64,000 nt of DNA from Microbispora catharanthi (lineage in GTDB: Bacteria > Actinomycetota > Actinomycetes > Streptosporangiales > Streptosporangiaceae): positions 62,001 through 126,000 of the forward strand of contig NZ_VDMA02000020.1 of the NCBI RefSeq assembly GCF_006334915.2, in the 5' to 3' direction. The position numbers and the translations under genes are program-made. The notes beneath the pieces were generated by a model. That model was not told the origin of the DNA and made no database searches. It saw only the letters and a program-made list of their open reading frames with translations. Position 1 is the stretch's first letter. Every line of letters starts with the position of its first letter. Below are positions 60,298-64,000 of the stretch, piece by piece.

Positions 60298-61356
60298 TCA
60301 AATCTCGCGGCGGCCACGAAGCAGGTCTTCGGCCTGCTCGACCACGTCGTCGACCGGGACCTCGGCCACCCACGACTCGTCGTGGGGGCACCGCCCCACC
60401 CGGGGATCGTGTCCGCTGACGCCGCAGACCGGGCACCGGGCGGTCCAGGAGACCAGCGGCCGGTGGAGAGCGCGGGTGAGGGGCCCGGCGTTGATGAGGT
60501 TGCCGCACCAGAAGACGCCGACGGTGGCCGTCCCGACCGCCGCGGCGAGGTGGCGGGGGCCGGTGTCGTTGGAGATGACCAGGTCGCACCGCTCGTACAG
60601 CGCGGAGAGGCCGCCGATGCCGAGCGTGCCGACCGCCGTGACGGCGGGCCGCCGCATCGCCGCCGCGACCTCCTCGACCACCTCCCGCTCCTTCTCGATT
60701 CCGGTGATCACGACCGGGCGGCCGAGCCGGTCGGCCGCCTCCGCGAAGGCGCGCGCCGGCCAGCGCCGCCGGGGGTCGCTCGCCCCCGGATGCAGCGCGA
60801 CCAGACCGGGCGGCGGCTCGCCGTACACACGGGCGAGTTCGGCGCGGTCGGCGTCGGTCACGGCGATGCTCGGCTCGTACGCCTCGGCCGTCCCGCCCAC
60901 CAGCGCGGCGACCTCCAGGTAGCGCAGCGTCTCGTGCTGGTAGTAGACGTACGGCACCCACAGGTCGAGCCGTTCCGCGTCCGGCGTGCGCAGGCCGGCC
61001 GTCACCCGGGCGCCGATCGCCTTGACGAAGGGGTTGGAGTTGCGCCCGCCGCCGTGGATCTGCACGGCGAGGTCGAACCGGTGCTCGCGCAGCTCCTCGA
61101 ACAGGCTCCGCGGAGCCTTGTGGCCGCTGTCCGCCGACGACACCCCGGAGATGGGCGGCAGGGCGATGACGTCGTCGACCGGTCCCGGCCTGCCGTCCAG
61201 GAACCGGGCGTGCCAGGGGATACCGAGGAGGGTCAGCCGGGCCCGCGGGTAGGCCCGGCGGAGCGCCTCCAGGGCGGGCATCGCGAGGACCAGGTCGCCC
61301 AGGGCGTTGGCCCGCAGCACCGCGATGCGGCGCACGTCCTCGATCAGGGCGCCCAT
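60298..61356 (-). CDS. Glycosyltransferase family 9 (heptosyltransferase-like)
   Basis: 352 residues from ATG 61356. GT9 motifs VLRANALGDLVLAMPALEAL, AVQIHGGGRNSN, VALHPGASDPRRRWPARAFAEAADRL, and the C-terminal donor site CDLVISNDTGPRHLAAAVGTATVGVFW. GT-B fold heptosyltransferase-type, in actinomycetes usually part of cell-surface glycan or glycolipid biosynthesis. Overlaps the GT2 gene by 13 bp. Sugar donor unknown. Confidence 0.93.
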   Translation of the reverse strand: MGALIEDVRRIAVLRANALGDLVLAMPALEALRRAYPRARLTLLGIPWHARFLDGRPGPVDDVIALPPISGVSSADSGHKAPRSLFEELREHRFDLAVQIHGGGRNSNPFVKAIGARVTAGLRTPDAERLDLWVPYVYYQHETLRYLEVAALVGGTAEAYEPSIAVTDADRAELARVYGEPPPGLVALHPGASDPRRRWPARAFAEAADRLGRPVVITGIEKEREVVEEVAAAMRRPAVTAVGTLGIGGLSALYERCDLVISNDTGPRHLAAAVGTATVGVFWCGNLINAGPLTRALHRPLVSWTARCPVCGVSGHDPRVGRCPHDESWVAEVPVDDVVEQAEDLLRGRREI

Positions 61357-62177
61357 GCCGTCTCGAACACGTAGTCGTAGCACTCGGCCCTGCGGTCGGT
61401 GACCGTCGTGGGCAGCTCCAGGTGGTAGGCCCGGCTCGGCAGCAGGCCCGCGCCGCCGTACCTCTCCATGACGCGCAGCTGCGCCACGACGTCCTCACCC
61501 GCGTGCCGGGGCGGCACCGACCGCCAGAAGTCGAAGCCGCCGCACTCCGCCAGCCGTTCCCGGTCGTACAGCACGCAGCCGCCGATCCAGGCCACCTTGT
61601 ACGGCCGCCACTCCCGGGGACCCGGCGAGCCGAGGTGTTTCCGGGCGAGGTGCAGCGGATTGGAGGCGTTGTGCAGGGTGTGGCGCTGCCAGGCCGGCGA
61701 CTCCCGGCGCACCCGCTCGGGCCGCACGCCGTCCGTCCACTCCTCGTACGGCGCGAGCTCGGCGGGGCGCACGTCGTCGCGGTAGGACAGACCGTGCAGG
61801 GCGTAGCCGACGAAGCCGCAGCGCAGCTCGCCGATCGCGGCCAGCAGGACCTCGATCGCCTCCGGCTCCAGCCATACGTCGTCGTCCAGGTAGAGCGCCA
61901 GCCGTCGCCCGGCCCGGCCGAGCAGGAACGCGCGTTGCTCCGCCATGCCCCGCGGGGGCAGGTGGCGGTGGACGGCCGCCGGCCTGTCGCGGTGGTCGAG
62001 GATCCGCAGCTGCGCCGCCACCAGCGGGTCGTCGGCGACCGGCTCGTGCGACTGGTCCGAGACCACGACGCGGAACCCGGACACGGTCTGCGTCGCGAGG
62101 CCCGCCAACGTGACGGCCAGCGCGCCCGCGCGGTCCTTGGTGGGCACGAGCACGTCCAGGTCAGACGGGGCGAACAT
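61344..62177 (-). CDS. Glycosyltransferase family 2
   Basis: 277 residues. GT-A signatures LDVLVPTKDRAGALAVTLAGLATQTV and metal-binding LALYLDDDVWLEPEAIEVL; acceptor region WIGGCVLYDRERLAECGGFDFW, HAGEDVVAQLRVMERYG. Polymerising or transferring GT2 with a single catalytic domain. In an operon with the GT9 gene (13-bp overlap), suggesting both add sugars to the same surface glycan. Confidence 0.92.
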   Translation of the reverse strand: MFAPSDLDVLVPTKDRAGALAVTLAGLATQTVSGFRVVVSDQSHEPVADDPLVAAQLRILDHRDRPAAVHRHLPPRGMAEQRAFLLGRAGRRLALYLDDDVWLEPEAIEVLLAAIGELRCGFVGYALHGLSYRDDVRPAELAPYEEWTDGVRPERVRRESPAWQRHTLHNASNPLHLARKHLGSPGPREWRPYKVAWIGGCVLYDRERLAECGGFDFWRSVPPRHAGEDVVAQLRVMERYGGAGLLPSRAYHLELPTTVTDRRAECYDYVFETAWAP

Positions 62178-62282
62178 GCGCGCCTGATACCCCTGAGGTC
62201 GTACGGCAAACGGAGCCCGTCAGCCGCTCACGCCCGCCGTGTCCTTCTCCTCCTTCCGCGCCTCGGCGGCCCGGCGCGGTAG

Positions 62283-62609
62283 GCCGTCGCCCAGGAGGCG
62301 GGGGTGGCCGGCCAGACGCTCTACTTCACGTTCGCGACCAAACGGGCGATCCTCAAGGAGGTCCTGGACGTCGCGGTGGCCGGCGACACCGAGCCGGTGG
62401 CCACGCTGGACCGCCTCTGGGCGGCCGAGGTCATGGCCGCGCCGCCGATGGAGCAGCTCAGGCGGCACGTGGACGCCACCGCCCGGGTCCACGAGCGGGT
62501 CGTGCCCGTCGTCGAGGTGCTGCGCTCGGCCGCCGCGGCCGATCCGGAGATCGCCGAGTGGGCCTTCGATGCGCTCGTCCGGCAACTGCTGCCCGACCGC
62601 AATGACTAG
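62283..62609 (+). pseudogene. TetR-family regulator lacking the start of its DNA-binding domain
   Basis: From 62283: AVAQEAGVAGQTLYFTFATKRAILKEVLDV, the second half of a TetR helix-turn-helix (recognition helix VAGQTLYFTF), then a ligand-binding domain ending QLLPDRND. The in-frame codon just before is TAG (62280-62282), and no upstream frame supplies the missing first helices (about 30 residues). GTG 62304 could start a residual protein without DNA binding. Adjacent to the operator-like palindrome at 62605-62623. Confidence 0.75.
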
Positions 62610-62623
62610 AGTGACACTCTAGT
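62605..62623. promoter_or_regulatory. Perfect 19-bp palindrome ACTAGAGTG-A-CACTCTAGT
   Basis: 9-bp arms (62605-62613, 62615-62623) around one base: a classic TetR-family operator form. It overlaps the TetR relic's stop codon and lies 16 bp before the methyltransferase start, so it would have controlled this gene. Confidence 0.8.
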
Positions 62624-62638
62624 GAATGAAGGAGAGTC

Positions 62639-63352
62639 ATGACGATGCTCGCCCCCACCCCGGCCACGCAGCGTTGGCTGGACGCCACCTGGTCGTTCGT
62701 GTCCGGCCACCTGCCGCCCGCACCCTCCCGTGTGCTGGAGATCGGCTGTGGACCGTTCGGGGGCCTCGTCCCCATGCTGCGCGAGCGGGGATACGACGCG
62801 GTGGGGGTCGATCCCGAGGCCCCGGACGGGCCCGGCTACGAGCGCGTCGAGTTCGAGCGCTACGCGGTGCGGGGCCGGGTGGACGCCGTCGTGGCCTGCA
62901 CGTCGCTGCACCACGTGGCCGACCTGGGCGACGTCCTCGATCGGGTGACGGAAGCCCTCGTGCCGGGAGGCACGCTGGTCGTGGTCGAGTGGGCGCGGGA
63001 GAGGTTCGACGAGGCCACGGCCGAGTGGTGCTTCCCCCGCCTGGCCGAGGCCGACGAACCCGGGTGGCTGCACCGACACCGGGACCGATGGGCCGAGTCC
63101 GGCCTGCCCTGGGCGGCGTACATCGAGGAGTGGGCGAGCGAGCACCATCCTCTGCACACCGGCCGAGACCTGCTTGAGGCGCTCGGGGAGCGCTTCGAGG
63201 CCCGGCTCTGCGAGCACGGGCCGTACTTCTTCTCCGAGCTGGACGGCGTCACCGAGGCCGACGAGCAGGCCGCCGCCGACCGCGGTGACCTCCGGTCCAA
63301 CGGCATCCGGTGGGTCGGCGCCACCCGCCAGGCTTCGCCCCGCCCCCGGTGA
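62639..63352 (+). CDS. Class I SAM-dependent methyltransferase
   Basis: 237 residues from ATG 62639, AAGGAG 6 bp upstream. Motif I VLEIGCGPFGGLVPMLRERGYDAVGVDPEA, motif II/III VDAVVACTSLHHVADLGDVL and VPGGTLVVVEW (post III). Ordinary class I fold, small-molecule type. Transcribed next to the broken TetR gene and its palindrome, which suggests it was once TetR-controlled. Substrate unknown. Confidence 0.9.
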   Translation: MTMLAPTPATQRWLDATWSFVSGHLPPAPSRVLEIGCGPFGGLVPMLRERGYDAVGVDPEAPDGPGYERVEFERYAVRGRVDAVVACTSLHHVADLGDVLDRVTEALVPGGTLVVVEWARERFDEATAEWCFPRLAEADEPGWLHRHRDRWAESGLPWAAYIEEWASEHHPLHTGRDLLEALGERFEARLCEHGPYFFSELDGVTEADEQAAADRGDLRSNGIRWVGATRQASPRPR

Positions 63353-63365
63353 GAGGAGGCGGGGG

Positions 63366-64000
63366 TCAGGAGAGGCGTCTGGCGCCGGGGAACCTGATGT
63401 ATCGGCGGCCGGCGCAACCCTGCGATCGGCGGTCGTCCCCGGACCGCATCCGCCCGTTGACGTGCGCCGGGCCGTGGGCGTCCGCGCAGTGCGGCTCCGC
63501 CGCCGTGGTGGCGGACTGCGGCTCCGCCGCCGTTGTGGCGCAGTGGGGTTCCGCCGCCTCGGCCGCCGCCTCACCGATCGCGAGAAGCTCCGGTGGGGCG
63601 TGGTCGACCTGCAGCGTGGTGTGGGCGATGCCGTACTCGTCGTGGACCATCCGCTGCGCCGCCTGCCGTACGGCGTGGCAGTCCGCGCCCGGGGCGACCA
63701 GGATGTGCGCCGACATGGCGGGGTAGCCGCTGGTGACCTCCCAGATGTGCAGGTCGTGCACCTCCACCACGTGTTCCAGGGCGGCGGTCTTGCGGCCGAT
63801 CTCGGCGGGGTTCATCCCGGCGGGAGCGGCCTCCATGAAGACCCGGCCGGACTCGCGCACCAGGTCCCATCCGGCCTTGAGCATCAGGGCGGCCACGACG
63901 AGGGCGGCCAGGGCGTCGGCCCGGCCCCAGCCGGTCAGCCAGATCACCGCGCCCGCGGCGGTGGTGGCGATGAAGGCGAACAGGTCGTTGAGGATGTGCT
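63366..64000 (-). CDS. Cation diffusion facilitator (CDF) transporter, C-terminal part
   Basis: The frame is open at the right edge, so the N-terminus lies outside. About 211 residues: AFIATTAAGAVIWLTGWGRADALAALVVAALML (last helices with the HxxxD-type site region, D in GRADAL), then the cytoplasmic domain GMNPAEIGRKTAALEHVVEVHDLHIWEVTSGYPAMSAHILV, a zinc-sensing ferredoxin-like fold, and a His/Cys-containing tail EPHCATTAAEPQSATTAAEPHCADAHG. CzcD/ZitB-type zinc or cobalt exporters. The tail is encoded by a 27-bp tandem repeat and could bind metal. Confidence 0.9.
   Translation of the reverse strand, partial: HILNDLFAFIATTAAGAVIWLTGWGRADALAALVVAALMLKAGWDLVRESGRVFMEAAPAGMNPAEIGRKTAALEHVVEVHDLHIWEVTSGYPAMSAHILVAPGADCHAVRQAAQRMVHDEYGIAHTTLQVDHAPPELLAIGEAAAEAAEPHCATTAAEPQSATTAAEPHCADAHGPAHVNGRMRSGDDRRSQGCAGRRYIRFPGARRLS
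63484..63561 (-). repeat. 27-bp tandem repeat coding the CDF His/Cys tail (nearly three units)
   Basis: Units 63484-63510, 63511-63537 and partial 63538-63561 share a GCG-x-x-x-TG-CGG-CTCCGCCGCCG pattern. They encode 9-residue units (A-A-E-P-x-x-A-T-T) on the minus strand. Only two of three units retain His-Cys. Confidence 0.8.

Noticed and set aside
62220-62282. Possible N-terminus for the TetR relic in another frame
   Set aside because: All three frames of 62220-62282 were inspected; none shows the expected helix 1-2 pattern (hydrophobic/aromatic A-x-x-LF-x-x-x-G), and the in-frame codon is TAG.

Overview
The window is high-GC DNA (about 70% by eye), with GTG/TTG starts, ATGA/GTGA/TTGA stop-start overlaps, a conservon (cvnABCD), SPFH-NfeD, actinobacterial-type L,D-transpeptidase and MacAB-like exporters without an outer-membrane partner. 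This points to a filamentous actinomycete. Streptosporangiales (for example the Nonomuraea/Microbispora/Streptosporangium group) is my best guess, as inference only. No rRNA, tRNA, CRISPR array or phage module was found.

Layout. 1-12.1 kb: the end of an L-2-hydroxyglutarate oxidase gene, a two-component system (RR1-HK1), a vapBC-like toxin-antitoxin pair, and a divergent MacAB-like export locus: one adaptor on the minus strand, and a plus-strand operon of second adaptor, ATPase, FtsX-type permease, DUF5666-like protein, RR2, HK2 and a small lipoprotein. Most of its extracytoplasmic proteins carry Gly/Ser/Pro-rich inserts. 12.1-22.5 kb: a translationally coupled pair of dynamin-like GTPases, an FAD monooxygenase, nfeD-SPFH, a VOC protein, an L,D-transpeptidase, and hmgA-fahA of homogentisate catabolism.

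22.5-34.9 kb is the accessory part, with lower GC and long intergenic spacers: a probable transposase scrap, a lipoprotein, three tandem I36-type secreted inhibitors, a 1.3-kb gene-poor spacer with a perfect CRP-type palindrome, two very large secreted proteins (a lytic-transglycosylase-like/golvesin-like protein and an HExxH metalloprotease joined to a DUF4185-like propeller), and a decayed duplicated end containing an IS256-family remnant, an inverted fragment of the propeller gene and a frameshifted lipoprotein copy.

34.9-43.2 kb: an IclR regulator diverging from an FAD amine oxidase over a 47-bp near-perfect palindrome, a PucR-type regulator, an EF-hand protein, an SDR, a sialidase-like protein, an SGNH hydrolase with CBM2, and a tiny self-contained unit (promoter, 30-codon membrane peptide, terminator). 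43.4-47.3 kb: a three-gene diterpenoid operon (P450, class I terpene synthase, class II cyclase) behind a 50-bp inverted repeat. 47.5-51.2 kb: the conservon. 51.5-54.6 kb: a sugar ABC importer without its ATPase. 54.6-64 kb: a GNAT enzyme, an SH3-repeat protein, a membrane-fused multicopper oxidase with its small membrane partner, two glycosyltransferases with a zinc-ribbon protein, a TetR gene lacking its DNA-binding start next to an intact 19-bp palindrome, a methyltransferase, and the end of a CDF metal transporter.

The strongest leads are the diterpenoid operon, the decayed duplication around the propeller gene, the large palindromic operators, and the micro-transcription unit. All family names rest on motif recognition by eye; no database search was run.
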